Source: Anaerolineae bacterium
GTDB taxonomy: Bacteria; Chloroflexota; Anaerolineae; Aggregatilineales; Phototrophicaceae
Assembly: GCA_013360465.1 (NCBI GenBank)
Contig: JABWBO010000003.1
Location: forward strand, 1 to 64,000
Direction: 5' to 3'
DNA length: 64,000 bases
Shown here: positions 24,410 to 33,897 of the stretch, piece after piece
Position numbering within the stretch: position 1 is the first letter of the stretch
Layout: each line of letters begins with the position of its first letter
The notes under the pieces: generated by a model
The model's input: the letters and a program-made list of their open reading frames with translations, nothing else
The model's database searches: none
Told to the model about the DNA's origin: nothing
Program-made: the position numbers and the translations under genes

Positions 24410-25567
24410 ATGAAGTACAGCACAAAAAACCTGGTTTCGGTGCTGCTGATCATCGTGTTAGTGCTGGCTGCCTGCCAGCCGGCATCGCCGACGCCGACCG
24501 CTACACCGCTGCCGACTGCGACGGAGCCGGAACCAACCGTCGAGGCGACCACCGTCGCTGTCGAGGAAGCGACCGAGGCGGTTGAAGAAGCAGAACTCAC
24601 CGAGGAAGCGCCGGTTGAGGCGACCGAGGTCGTCGAAGAAGCAGAACCCACCGAGGAAGCCGCTCTCGATGATGTGGAAGCGACCGAGGAAAGCGCGGCA
24701 GGCGCTCTTGCTGCGGAAGCCACCGTCGAGGCATCAGCCGAAGTGACGGAAGAACCTCGCGCCACCGACGTTCCTACCGAAGAGCCGACCGCCACCGACG
24801 TTCCTACCGAAGAGCCGACTGCCACTTCCGAGCCGACCGCCACCGACGTTCCCACCGAAGAGCCGACCGCCACTTCCGAGCCGACCGCCACCGACGTTCC
24901 CACCGAAGAGCCGACTGCCACTTCCGAGCCGACCGCCACCGACGTTCCCACCGAAGAGCCAACCGCTACTTCCGAGCCGACCGCCACCGACGTTCCTACC
25001 GAAGAGCCGACCGTAGTGGTAGAAGCCACGGCTGAAGCAACCGAAGCGGTAGCTGAAGCAACCGAGGTCGTGGCGACCGAAGTCGCGATTGAGGCAACTG
25101 AAGAAGCCGCCCAACCGCTGACCGTCGCGGAAATCGCAGCGCAGGGTGACGAATTTACGATCCTGCTGCAAGCCGTCGAGGCAGCGGGTCTGACCGAAGC
25201 CCTCAGCGGCAGCGGACCGCTCACCGTGTTCGCACCTACGGATGCCGCCTTCGAAGCGCTGCTGGAGACGCTGGAAATTACCTCTGAAGAGCTGCTGGAG
25301 CGCGAAGACCTGACCGCCATCCTGCTCTATCATGTGGTGGGCGGGGCAGTACCTGCCGATACCCTGCTGACACTGCTGGCGCGTCAGGATGATGGCGCGC
25401 TCGATGTTCAGTCGTTGCTGGAAGATCAGGCGCTTGTCTTCACCACTGCCGAAGATGGCAGCATCGTCATCAACGGCAGCGCCAAGGTCGTGGTCGCCGA
25501 TGTGCGCGCCTCTAACGGCGTGGTCCACGTCATCGACACAGTGCTTCTGCCAGCCGCTGCCGAATAA
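24410..25567 (+). CDS. FAS1-domain lipoprotein with Pro/Thr/Glu repeat linker
   Basis: A 385-residue surface lipoprotein. The N-terminal signal ends in lipobox LVLAAC (Cys about residue 23), so it should be acylated and anchored in the membrane. A long acidic linker (about residues 25-240), rich in Pro, Thr, Glu and Val, contains tandem copies of a 16-residue unit built from TATDVPTEEPTATSEP. The C-terminal 135 residues are a fasciclin (FAS1) adhesion domain with LTVFAPTDAAFEAL and the closing segment NGVVHVIDTVLLP. FAS1 domains mediate cell-cell or matrix adhesion. The start is ATG 24410, preceded by CGGAGGA. The linker would hold the adhesion domain beyond the wall. Confidence 0.9.
   Translation: MKYSTKNLVSVLLIIVLVLAACQPASPTPTATPLPTATEPEPTVEATTVAVEEATEAVEEAELTEEAPVEATEVVEEAEPTEEAALDDVEATEESAAGALAAEATVEASAEVTEEPRATDVPTEEPTATDVPTEEPTATSEPTATDVPTEEPTATSEPTATDVPTEEPTATSEPTATDVPTEEPTATSEPTATDVPTEEPTVVVEATAEATEAVAEATEVVATEVAIEATEEAAQPLTVAEIAAQGDEFTILLQAVEAAGLTEALSGSGPLTVFAPTDAAFEALLETLEITSEELLEREDLTAILLYHVVGGAVPADTLLTLLARQDDGALDVQSLLEDQALVFTTAEDGSIVINGSAKVVVADVRASNGVVHVIDTVLLPAAAE
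24761..25015. repeat. 48-bp coding tandem repeat in the lipoprotein linker
   Basis: Four full 48-bp units start at 24791, 24839, 24887 and 24935, with partial copies on both sides. Synonymous differences (cct/ccc, gact/gacc) distinguish copies, which argues that the array is old enough to drift. The unit is a multiple of three, so length can vary in frame. Confidence 0.93.
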
Positions 25568-25636
25568 GCGCTGTACGTCGAACCGCGTACGCTGATAGAT
25601 TCAGCCGACCGGTCCGAATCACCCATTGCAGCAAAA

Positions 25637-25672
25637 AAGACGGTGAGCCGCTGTGCTATGGCTCGCCGTCTT
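25637..25672. terminator. bidirectional terminator
   Basis: A 13-bp stem, 25637-25649 with 25660-25672, is flanked by an A-run on the left and TTCTTTAT on the right. It can therefore terminate both the lipoprotein gene and the convergent Bax-inhibitor-1 gene. Confidence 0.85.
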
Positions 25673-25702
25673 CTTTATACACCCGCCAGGCGCGTCGCAG
25701 CG

Positions 25703-26422
25703 CTAGTCGCGGCTGCTGCCGAAAAGCCGGAGCAGGAAGATGAACAGGTTCACGAAGTCGAGATAGAGTTCAAGCGCCATGAAGATGCTCATCTTGGCGA
25801 CTGCCGAGCCATTCTCTTGAAATTCCGGAGATGCCGCCAGGCGCTTCAGCTTCTGCGTATCAAAGGCGATCAGCGCGGTGAAGATCAGGACCCCGATGAT
25901 GCTGATCAGCCATTCGAGCGCGCCGCTGCCCACAAACATGTTGACGACCATCGCAATCAGCAGACCGACCAAGCCGACGAACAGGTAGTTCTGCCAGCGC
26001 GTGAGATCGATCTGGGTAGTGAATGCGAATACCGACAGCGCGCCGAACAAACCGGCGGTCGCCAGGAACGCCGTCGTGACCGCAGCCTCGGCGTAAACCA
26101 ACAGCAGGACCGATAGTGTGAAGCCGTTGAGCGCCGCATAGACGATGAACATGATCGCCGCCACGCCCGCCGACAATCGGGGCATCGCCCACGACAGGGC
26201 AATCACCAGGATGAACTCGACGATGATCGCGCCGAACACGATACCGGTTGAGGCGCGCAGCTGCAGCAGCATGTCCGTGTTGACCGTCAGATACGCCACA
26301 ACGGTGGTGACCACCAGCCCCAGCACCATCCAGACGTACGTCCACTGCATGAGCGGGCGCACCTGCTCATAACTCACCACCGGGTTATAGTCACGCTTTC
26401 GCATGACATCTACAAATGCCAT
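25703..26422 (-). CDS. Bax inhibitor-1/YccA family membrane protein
   Basis: A 239-residue protein with seven hydrophobic segments. The family signature is clear at the C-terminus: the pore-associated FDTQ, followed by MALELYLDFVNLFIFLLRLFG. Bacterial members of this family act as pH-sensitive calcium leak channels or modulate membrane-protease activity; which applies here is not known. It starts MAFVDVMRKRDYNP and is transcribed alone, between a terminator and the aminotransferase gene. Confidence 0.92.
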   Translation of the reverse strand: MAFVDVMRKRDYNPVVSYEQVRPLMQWTYVWMVLGLVVTTVVAYLTVNTDMLLQLRASTGIVFGAIIVEFILVIALSWAMPRLSAGVAAIMFIVYAALNGFTLSVLLLVYAEAAVTTAFLATAGLFGALSVFAFTTQIDLTRWQNYLFVGLVGLLIAMVVNMFVGSGALEWLISIIGVLIFTALIAFDTQKLKRLAASPEFQENGSAVAKMSIFMALELYLDFVNLFIFLLRLFGSSRD

Positions 26423-26515
26423 AGCCTCATCTCCTCATTACCGTCTCATCGCATGTCGTAATCGATCATACGATGAAAGGGGCATGGACAAGCGACTCCC
26501 TTTTTTGAGGGGTTT

Positions 26516-27832
26516 CTATTTGCCCGCCTTCATGGCATTCAAACCTTCGAACAATCGCTGCACGGCTCCGGCGGTCTTCTCCGGCGACTGCGCATAAGAG
26601 AAGCGTATCCAGTTGGCTCCCGGCGGAGAGAAGTACACACCGGCGACGATAGCAAGTCCGTGTTCCCCCGCGAGATAGGTCAGCACATCCTCAGAATCTT
26701 TTTTGCCCGCTGCTTCGATATACGGCGAGCAGTCGATGAAGGCGTAGTAGCCGTCGCCCATGATATGACGGATGCCAGACGCCGCCAGCGCATCGCGCAG
26801 GATGCGGCGGCTGTGACGGGTCGGCTCGATGATCGTGGCAGCGGCACGCTCAAACCCCATCTCGTAAGCGGCGATAGCTACCGCCTGCGAATAGAAAGAG
26901 GGGATGACGCCGTGCGATGCCTGCGCGACGACGAAATCAACGACCGCCTTGCCCGCCACCAGATGTGCGCTGCGGACGTTCGACGCGCCGAGGCTCTTGG
27001 TCAAGCCATCCAGGAAGATCAGTCGTTCGCGCTCTTCCGGGGCGAACGCCTGGAGCATGGCGTTGATGTCCGAATGCCCGCCATCGGTGACCCAGTGATA
27101 AATCCAGTCGAAGAGGACGAACGGATAGCCGGCATCCAGCGCCGCCTTACCCAGTTCGATCTGCTCTTCAACCGGGATCGTCCGTCCAGTCGGGTTATCC
27201 GGCGAGGTGATCACCAAGCCGGCGAGCTTTCGCCCCTCGGCGGCGGCGAATGCAGCAGTCGCCCGAATCGAGTCCGGGGTGAAACGCCAGCCCTCTGCCG
27301 GGTCTCCCGGCGCAAGCAGCACGTTCGCCCCGACGTTGTACGGTCCCCAGTTGTAGCTGATCCAGGGCACGCGCGAGACGACTACCAGACTGCCGATCTC
27401 TTTCGGACCCAGCGCGATCATCGCGCCATAGGCTTTTTGCAGTCCGTCGCGCCCTCCCTGAACGAAGACGAGGTTGTTCGGTCCCCAGCCGCTCGCTGCG
27501 TCGAACTGCCAGTACAGCTCCGCCGCCGCCTTGCGGAACTGCACCGTCCCGAACGGTTGATCGTACGCCGAGCCATGCTCGATTTGCAGCGCCAGCGCCC
27601 GTTCCAGGATTTCGCGCGGAACGCCGGGCAGGCTCGCGCCGCCGTCTCCCTGCGAGGCATCGAACGTCACCGCATCCACACCATACTTCTCACGATACCC
27701 CTTCAGCGCCTCGCGAATCAGAAACATGCGCGACGGCGGCGTCTGCGACATCTGGGCGGGATAGCCGTTCACCGGAACGCGCTTCTCGGACGGCACGACA
27801 TACAGCGGGGTGTCATTGTTCATTTGCGTCAA
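26516..27832 (-). CDS. class I/II PLP-dependent aminotransferase
   Basis: A 438-residue fold-type I aminotransferase. It shows the substrate loop GSAYDQPFGTVQFRKAAAE, SPDNPTG, the PLP lysine in LDGLTKSLGASN and the C-terminal carboxylate-binding arginine in WIRFSYAQS. The substrate is unclear; the aspartate/aromatic/alanine group is closest in style. The TTG start at 27832 is nine bases after AAGGAG, better placed than the ATG three codons further on. It stands between Bax-inhibitor-1 and a sugar-nucleotide reductase with long gaps on both sides, so it is probably a single-gene unit. Confidence 0.85.
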   Translation of the reverse strand: MTQMNNDTPLYVVPSEKRVPVNGYPAQMSQTPPSRMFLIREALKGYREKYGVDAVTFDASQGDGGASLPGVPREILERALALQIEHGSAYDQPFGTVQFRKAAAELYWQFDAASGWGPNNLVFVQGGRDGLQKAYGAMIALGPKEIGSLVVVSRVPWISYNWGPYNVGANVLLAPGDPAEGWRFTPDSIRATAAFAAAEGRKLAGLVITSPDNPTGRTIPVEEQIELGKAALDAGYPFVLFDWIYHWVTDGGHSDINAMLQAFAPEERERLIFLDGLTKSLGASNVRSAHLVAGKAVVDFVVAQASHGVIPSFYSQAVAIAAYEMGFERAAATIIEPTRHSRRILRDALAASGIRHIMGDGYYAFIDCSPYIEAAGKKDSEDVLTYLAGEHGLAIVAGVYFSPPGANWIRFSYAQSPEKTAGAVQRLFEGLNAMKAGK

Positions 27833-28039
27833 CAGATTTCACTCCTTACGATCAGTCTCAACCCTGACTCGCCCAGAGCATCCGCCGACCAAGGTCGCGA
27901 AGTCAGGGGCGTTAACGAAACTCCGGGATGATTGTGCCAAACCTCGTTCGGGTTTCCATATGACGATGCGCCAAGTCGCGTCGTGCAGATCATACACACC
28001 GGCTGGTACGCCTCCGATGCCGCCCCACACCGCAGATCC

Positions 28040-28993
28040 TCACCGATGCGACGACATTCCGACCCGCGTCCGGAATTCGTCCAAGACATCCCTCAGGGTT
28101 TGCCGGAGATCGATCTGCGGCTGCCATCCCGTCAGACGCTGCAAGCTGCCGGCGTCGCCCCAGGTACGGGGCTGGCTGTTGGGACGGAAGCGAGCGGGAT
28201 CCACCTCCTGAGTGATACGCACCGTGGACTGCGCCATGAGCATATCGAGGATCGCCTGAATGGTGGTCACTCTTCCGCTGGCGACGTTGTAGACCTGTCC
28301 CGGTTCGCCATGCGCCATGATCAGGATGTAAGCGCGCACGACATCGCGGACATCCAGAAAGTCGCGTTCTGCCGACAGATTCCCGACCCGCATCACCGGC
28401 GGCTGAAACCCGGCTTCGATGCGGGCGATCTGCATGGCAAAATCCGGCACGACGAAGCCCGTCCGCTGCCCTGGACCGAAGTGATTAAATGGGCGAGCGC
28501 GCAGGAAGGGCAGCCCGTGACTGCGGAAATACTGAATCGCCAGCATCTCCTGAGCGATCTTACTGACTCCGTAAGGATTGGAAGGAGAAAGCGCCATCGT
28601 TTCCAAGAAAGGCTTCTCGCTGGCGGCTCCGGCGTCATAGACCTCGCCGGAACTGATGACCAGGATGCGCGGGCTAATCCCGGCATACAGCGCCGCCAGA
28701 GTCAGATTCAGCTGCGGGCGCAGGTTGTGTTCGAGGGTATCCCAGGGCGAGTCGAGCGACTGGCGTACGTTCGCCTGTCCGGCAAGGTGGTAGATCTGAT
28801 CGGGGCGGATTTCGCCGATCAGGCGGCGGACTTCTATTTCATCGCGCAGGTCCAGGACGTGCGCTGTGACCGGGGGGGCGTCTATCGGGGCGATATATAC
28901 CCCATGCAGATCGGCGTCCGGGTGATGGCTACGCAGAATCTCGACGAGATGCCCGCCGACAAAACCGCCTACCCCGGTGATAAGAATACGCAC
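28040..28993 (-). CDS. NAD(P)-dependent sugar-nucleotide epimerase/reductase, GDP-4-keto-6-deoxymannose reductase-like
   Basis: A 317-residue extended short-chain dehydrogenase. The nucleotide loop is TGVGGFVGGH, the catalytic triad is seen in ISSGEVYDAG and YGVSK, and RPFNHFGPGQR followed by RDFLDVRDVVRAY is typical of Rmd and close relatives that make GDP-D-rhamnose. The gmd dehydratase is not in the window, so the product is inferred from similarity only. It lies 65 bases after rarA on the same strand and may be transcribed with it. Confidence 0.8.
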   Translation of the reverse strand: MRILITGVGGFVGGHLVEILRSHHPDADLHGVYIAPIDAPPVTAHVLDLRDEIEVRRLIGEIRPDQIYHLAGQANVRQSLDSPWDTLEHNLRPQLNLTLAALYAGISPRILVISSGEVYDAGAASEKPFLETMALSPSNPYGVSKIAQEMLAIQYFRSHGLPFLRARPFNHFGPGQRTGFVVPDFAMQIARIEAGFQPPVMRVGNLSAERDFLDVRDVVRAYILIMAHGEPGQVYNVASGRVTTIQAILDMLMAQSTVRITQEVDPARFRPNSQPRTWGDAGSLQRLTGWQPQIDLRQTLRDVLDEFRTRVGMSSHR

Positions 28994-29058
28994 AGATCAT
29001 CCCTTGATCGCACTATGCTCTTCGCCTGAGCGATTATAAGGGGCTTCGCCCGCTGCCG

Positions 29059-30267
29059 CTAATCCTTGTCGGCATAGTAGACTCGACCATGCAGCGCGTC
29101 AGGCAAAAGAGAACCATCGTCGTCCGGGGCGGCTTTGCCATAGCCCAGGGATTTCATCAGCGCCGTCGGGGCGTTGCGCAGTTTCATCGGTATGGGCAGC
29201 TCGCCATGTCGATCCACATCTTCCAGCGCCGCGAAGAAGGCATCGCAAGAAGCGCGGCTTTTCGGCGCTTTCGCCAGATAAACCGCTCCATGTGCCAGGT
29301 TGATCTGGCATTCGGGATAGCCGATCGTCTCGACGGCGCGAAAGACGGCGTTAGCAACCGTCAGAGCATTGGCATCTGCCATGCCAACATCTTCGCTGGC
29401 GAAGATGACCATCCGCCGGGCGATGAACTTCGGGTCTTCGCCCGCATGGACCATCCGCGCCAGATAATGCAGGGCGGCATTCGGGTCGCTGGCACGCATA
29501 CTCTTGATGAAGGCGCTGATGGTGTTGTAATGTTCTTCCGCCTGTTTGTCATAGCGCAGAAAGCGCGATTGCAGCGCGTTTTTCAGGTTGTCGATGCTGA
29601 CAGCCCCGTCATAGAGCGTCGCCGTCGTCTCCAGAAGGTTGAGCGCCTGACGCGCATCGCCCGACGACATGCGGATCAGGAATTCTTCAGCGTCGGCATC
29701 CAAGGTCACGCCCAAGACCTGCGCGCCGCGCCCGATGATCTGGCGAACTTCGCCCTCGTCTAGCGGGCTGAGGACGAACACACGCGAACGTGAGAGCAGC
29801 GCCGCGATCACTTCGAAGGATGGGTTTTCCGTCGTCGCGCCGATGAGAACGATGGTCCCTGCCTCAACATGCGGAAGTAGAAAGTCCTGCTGCGCTTTAT
29901 TGAACCGATGAATTTCATCGAGAAAGAGGATGGGCGCTGTTCGTTCCTGTTTGGGCTGATTCATATTGAACAGATCGCGGACCGGCTCTTCGCTCGCCAG
30001 GGCGATCACCCGACGCATTTCGTCCTTGCCAGCCGAAACCGCCGAAAGCTCAAAGAATTCTCGCCCAGTGCCATGCGCAATGATCCGCGCCAGAGTCGTC
30101 TTACCTACGCCGGTCGGTCCCCACAAGATCATCGAACCAGGACGATTGGATTCGATCATCTTGCGGATGGGCTTGTTGGGGCCGACCAGGTGTGCCTGTC
30201 CGATGAACTCATTGAGCGTCTGCGGACGAATGCGATCCGCCAGCGGGCTGCGCGCCGCTTCCGCCAT
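29059..30267 (-). CDS. rarA: replication-associated recombination ATPase RarA/MgsA
   Basis: A 402-residue clamp-loader-like AAA+ ATPase that acts at stalled replication forks. It has Walker A WGPTGVGKTT, Walker B ILFLDEIHRFNKAQQD, sensor-1 IGATTENPSFEV and the RarA-specific C-terminal tetramerisation region (INLAHGAVYLAKAPKS). It ends at GRVYYADKD, where many homologues continue about 30 residues further, so it is slightly short at the C-terminus. It starts 17 bases after the GH31 gene stop, an unusual pairing that probably reflects shared transcription only. Confidence 0.93.
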   Translation of the reverse strand: MAEAARSPLADRIRPQTLNEFIGQAHLVGPNKPIRKMIESNRPGSMILWGPTGVGKTTLARIIAHGTGREFFELSAVSAGKDEMRRVIALASEEPVRDLFNMNQPKQERTAPILFLDEIHRFNKAQQDFLLPHVEAGTIVLIGATTENPSFEVIAALLSRSRVFVLSPLDEGEVRQIIGRGAQVLGVTLDADAEEFLIRMSSGDARQALNLLETTATLYDGAVSIDNLKNALQSRFLRYDKQAEEHYNTISAFIKSMRASDPNAALHYLARMVHAGEDPKFIARRMVIFASEDVGMADANALTVANAVFRAVETIGYPECQINLAHGAVYLAKAPKSRASCDAFFAALEDVDRHGELPIPMKLRNAPTALMKSLGYGKAAPDDDGSLLPDALHGRVYYADKD

Positions 30268-30284
30268 GAAGATGACTCCTGACG

Positions 30285-32444
30285 TTAGGAACCCGACGGT
30301 GAGCGTGTGTCCGAAAATACGCGGTGGTCGATGACGCCGTCTTCGGCAAGGGCGATGGATGCTCCGGCGCGGACGAACACCGGAATTCGCGCCATCGGAG
30401 TGTCAACCACCACTTCCTGCCCCCCATCATAGATCGTTCCGCTGTAGAAATCGACCCAGACCGATCCGTGCCCCCCCGCCGGTAGATACACCCGCCGCGA
30501 AATCATCCCCGGTTCCAGCACCGGCGCGATCAGCATGTCGCCGCCCAACATGAAATCGAAGGATTCGCCCCGGCATCGGGCATCCTCGGCATAGTGATAG
30601 ACCAGTGGGCGCATAATCGGGTGTCCAGTCGCGTGCGCTTCACGCATCAGCGCAGCAAGATGCGGCTTCAGGCGATAGCGCAGATTGATCGCCTCGCGGA
30701 TGAGCGGCAGAACTTCGGGGTACATCCAGGGTTCGTTGACAGTCCCGTCGGTATTCCATGAGTGAATGGCGAACCTAGGGAAGAAAACGCCTGCCTGTAC
30801 CCAGCGAACGAAAAGTTCCGGGTCGGGGGCGGGACCAAAAAAACCACCGATATCATGTCCGGTGTTCGGGACGCCAGACAGGCTCAAGCCCAATCCCATC
30901 GGCATGTTCCAGCGCAGCGTCTCCCAGGAGGTGGAGTTATCACCCGACCAGGTCTGCGCATAACGCTGAATCCCCGGTACACCGGCACGGCTCAGCACAA
31001 ACGGCTGGCGGTGCGGGTAGAATTCGCGCAGCGCCTCGAACGATGCGCGCCCCATGAGCAGGGTTTGTAAGCCGCGCCCACCCAATCCGATACGAAACGG
31101 CACGTCAAACCCATCACAGGTGGCATCGTCGTCGTCCATCTCGAATTCGTTATTGTCGTTCCAGATCGCATCTATGCCATAGGACAGCAGATGCGCCTTG
31201 ATCTGCGCCTTCCACCAGTCGTAGGTCTGCGGATCGGTGAAGTCCAGCAGAGCGCCGTCCTCGACTTCGTACAGCCCGCCGCTCCAGAACGGATGGCTGG
31301 CAGGCGCGCCGCTCTCCGGGTCGCTGAGGAAACCGCCCCGTTCAGCAATTTCGGCATAACGGGGATGCGACTTCAGAAGGTGCGGCTTAATATTGGGGGC
31401 GACAAGGATTCCGGCGTCGTGGAAGGTCTGCACCATCTGGGTAGGATCAGGAACGCGCTCACGGTTCCAGTTGAAAACATAGCGCTTGCCGTTACTTCCG
31501 GTCGTATAGCCCGACGACATGTGAAATAAGTCACACGGGATATCGTGTTCTTGACAAAGTTGAGCGAACTTGGCGAGCTGTGCCTGAGCGTCTGGCGCTT
31601 CGGTGTAGGTCATGGTCGATCCAAGGTAGCCGAGCGCTGCCTCCGGCAGAAGCGCCGGGCGTCCGGTCAGCCAGGTGTACTGCTCGATCACCCGTTCGAT
31701 GCTCGGACCATAGATCAGGTAGTAATCGAGATCGCCATCTTCCGCCTGATAGTAGTGGAATGCCGATCCAAACGTGCCGTTCAGTTCCCGTCCCATGTCG
31801 AATGTCGTAGCGGCGAGGTTATCGTAGAACAGACCGTACGCCAGATGTTGGTCGGGCAGATAAGTGATGTAGAACGGGATGTGCTTGTAAAGCGGATCGG
31901 TCACCCGCGCGTCGTAAACCGCCGCATCGACGTTCGCCATGCGGATGCGCGACTGACGTTTGTCCAGCGCACCGACAACCTCCCCAAACCCGTAGTAGTG
32001 TTCATCGGGACGCTGCTTCATATAGTGATAGATCGAACGCCCCGCCCGATCATACATAAGGGCGCGCAGCGGCAGGTCGCCGGCGAACTCTGCGCCGCTG
32101 TTCCTGGCGGTCCAGGTCAGCGCGCCAGTTCGCAGATCAAGCGCAGCCTCGATAGTATTTGTCCGCAGACGGCACGTTGCCGACGTAGTCTCGACCTCCG
32201 CCGCCAGCGCATCGTAGCCCGCCCGATCCTCTCGCTTCCGTCCTTCGAGCGGTGTATCTGCCTCCCCGGCAACAATCGACCAGGTGCGGTCCAGGCGGTA
32301 GCGCCCATCCGGCAGATGTTCAACACGAATGAGGGTCGATGTCAGCGCCGTAATTCGCAGCTGCTCGCCTCGCATCCCCCGGAGAGATACCCCGCTGTCA
32401 GTCTGGGACTCGACGTGAAACGGCGCAGGGTTGGTCAGTCTCAT
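30285..32444 (-). CDS. GH31 family alpha-glycosidase
   Basis: A 719-residue retaining glycoside hydrolase with an N-terminal beta-sandwich, a (beta/alpha)8 barrel and C-terminal beta domains. The nucleophile Asp is in IWNDNNEFE (about residue 427) and the acid/base Asp in QTWSGDNST (about residue 500). HSWNTDG and HPIMRPLVYHYAED match the family. It has no signal peptide, so it acts inside the cell on imported oligosaccharides. It lacks the QxWxGxR arrangement of sulfoquinovosidases, so alpha-glucosidase or a related specificity is more likely. The start is ATG 32444 after AAGGATGAG. A UroD-family gene lies 118 bases upstream. Confidence 0.9.
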   Translation of the reverse strand: MRLTNPAPFHVESQTDSGVSLRGMRGEQLRITALTSTLIRVEHLPDGRYRLDRTWSIVAGEADTPLEGRKREDRAGYDALAAEVETTSATCRLRTNTIEAALDLRTGALTWTARNSGAEFAGDLPLRALMYDRAGRSIYHYMKQRPDEHYYGFGEVVGALDKRQSRIRMANVDAAVYDARVTDPLYKHIPFYITYLPDQHLAYGLFYDNLAATTFDMGRELNGTFGSAFHYYQAEDGDLDYYLIYGPSIERVIEQYTWLTGRPALLPEAALGYLGSTMTYTEAPDAQAQLAKFAQLCQEHDIPCDLFHMSSGYTTGSNGKRYVFNWNRERVPDPTQMVQTFHDAGILVAPNIKPHLLKSHPRYAEIAERGGFLSDPESGAPASHPFWSGGLYEVEDGALLDFTDPQTYDWWKAQIKAHLLSYGIDAIWNDNNEFEMDDDDATCDGFDVPFRIGLGGRGLQTLLMGRASFEALREFYPHRQPFVLSRAGVPGIQRYAQTWSGDNSTSWETLRWNMPMGLGLSLSGVPNTGHDIGGFFGPAPDPELFVRWVQAGVFFPRFAIHSWNTDGTVNEPWMYPEVLPLIREAINLRYRLKPHLAALMREAHATGHPIMRPLVYHYAEDARCRGESFDFMLGGDMLIAPVLEPGMISRRVYLPAGGHGSVWVDFYSGTIYDGGQEVVVDTPMARIPVFVRAGASIALAEDGVIDHRVFSDTRSPSGS

Positions 32445-32562
32445 GCTCGACTCATCCTTAATGAAAATGCCAGGCTGCACTTGTCCGCCGAATTATAGCC
32501 GGGATCAGCGACACCCGGAACGCCAAGCACAGGACCCCGAAAACACAGCGGCGATGTGTGCC

Positions 32563-33624
32563 TTAGCGGTACGAACCATACTGCCGCGCAGTCTCGTACA
32601 ACGCCAGCACATTCTCGACCGGTGTTTCGACCAGCACATAATCGTGACTCGGCGAAGCGACGTAGCCGCCGCCCGATTTCATGATATCCAGAACTCGGCG
32701 CGTTTCCGCGCGAACCGCATCCGGCGTCCCTTCGATGATCAGCTGCGTGTTGATCGATCCGATCAACACGATTTTGCCGCCAAATGCCGATTTGAGCATC
32801 GCCGGGTCCATGCCGCGGCAGTTAGGCTGCAATGCCTGAAGCCCGTCGACTCCCGCCTCGATGAGTGCCGGAATCAGCGGCGCATACCCGCCGCAGCAGT
32901 GCAGCAGCACTTTCAGGTTGAAGTCGTGACCGAGATCGATCAGGCGCTTCAGAGGAGGTATCAGGAATCTGCGGAACAAGGCATCCCCAAGCAGGGGTCC
33001 AGTCTGTGAGCCAAAATCGTTGCCGATGAAGAAGATGTCGATCAGATCCGCTGCTTCATTAAAGATGCGGGCGCTCACCGCTTCGTAGTAATCGAGCAGG
33101 TGTTCGAACAGCGCGTCAACCAGTTCTGGCGCATCGAACATCTTGATCATCAGGGTATCCATGCCCATCAGGTCGATGGCATCGTGCCAGAACGGCGACC
33201 ACTCGCCGCCCAGAATCGCATAATGGTTGCTGTAGGGAAGTGCCTGGGCGCGGAGGTTCGTCACATCGATCCAGCGCGGATCGGGCCAGGCATACCCATG
33301 AATCTCGTCCAGCGTGGTCGCCTCTCCCAGAGGATGAGAGGTCGGCTGTCCACCTTCGTAGCCGTGCCGCAGGATGCCGAATGGAGACCGAAAGGTGACG
33401 CCCGGCGGCAGATTAGCATAAGGCGCAGCAGCCTCTGGTCCGGCGAATTGCGCCGTGATGCGGCGAAAGTCATCGCCCACCAGCGCTGACAGGCTTTCCT
33501 CATCCGCCAAGCCAAGTTGTTTGACTGCTTTCTCTCGAAAGCGCGGTGACGCGCCTAACCATACCGGCACATGATCCGGTTCCTGAAACGCAAAGGTGGT
33601 CAGAACCCTTTCTTTCGAATTCAT
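32563..33624 (-). CDS. UroD/MtaA-family protein
   Basis: A 353-residue uroporphyrinogen-decarboxylase-fold protein. The likely zinc site LLHCCGGYAPLIPALIEAG and the following LQALQPNCRGMD are characteristic of the methyltransferase-like branch (MtaA/CmuA relatives) rather than HemE, whose N-terminal porphyrin-binding Arg motif is not evident. No corrinoid protein or heme gene is near. In carbohydrate-linked neighbourhoods members of this family have unassigned roles, and it precedes a GH31 glycosidase here. The start is ATG 33624, preceded by GGAG; an in-frame TTG 5 codons upstream overlaps that site. Confidence 0.75.
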   Translation of the reverse strand: MNSKERVLTTFAFQEPDHVPVWLGASPRFREKAVKQLGLADEESLSALVGDDFRRITAQFAGPEAAAPYANLPPGVTFRSPFGILRHGYEGGQPTSHPLGEATTLDEIHGYAWPDPRWIDVTNLRAQALPYSNHYAILGGEWSPFWHDAIDLMGMDTLMIKMFDAPELVDALFEHLLDYYEAVSARIFNEAADLIDIFFIGNDFGSQTGPLLGDALFRRFLIPPLKRLIDLGHDFNLKVLLHCCGGYAPLIPALIEAGVDGLQALQPNCRGMDPAMLKSAFGGKIVLIGSINTQLIIEGTPDAVRAETRRVLDIMKSGGGYVASPSHDYVLVETPVENVLALYETARQYGSYR

Positions 33625-33842
33625 CACACTTGTCTCCAAATCCCACGATCCTGCGCACTATACCGCAAACGCTGCAGCAACTCACAGCCTCATTCCGCGC
33701 GATCTACGCCATCCCGCCGTTTCCGTCGATAATATGCGCCTTTTTTCGTTTGCTGCTATCCTCTGTCTCGTGTACCGGTATGCTGGTGGGAGGATCCTGT
33801 CCGCGCGTTCTGCGCCTGACGCGGACCTGCGCCATCTGACTA

Positions 33843-33866
33843 AACCGATATCGTGGAAAATCGGTT
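33843..33866 (+). other. hairpin upstream of comM-like gene
   Basis: AACCGAT (33843-33849) pairs with ATCGGTT (33860-33866), 31 bases before the start codon. The remaining spacer, 33640-33842, shows no convincing promoter or reading frame. Confidence 0.4.
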
Positions 33867-33897
33867 CAACTGCGAGTCAACTATCACGGAGCGTTTA

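Noticed and set aside
30285-32444. Reading the GH31 enzyme as a sulfoquinovosidase, linked to the isomerase-kinase-aldolase operon
   Set aside because: The sulfonate-binding QxWxGxR arrangement is absent and the gene is not in that operon.
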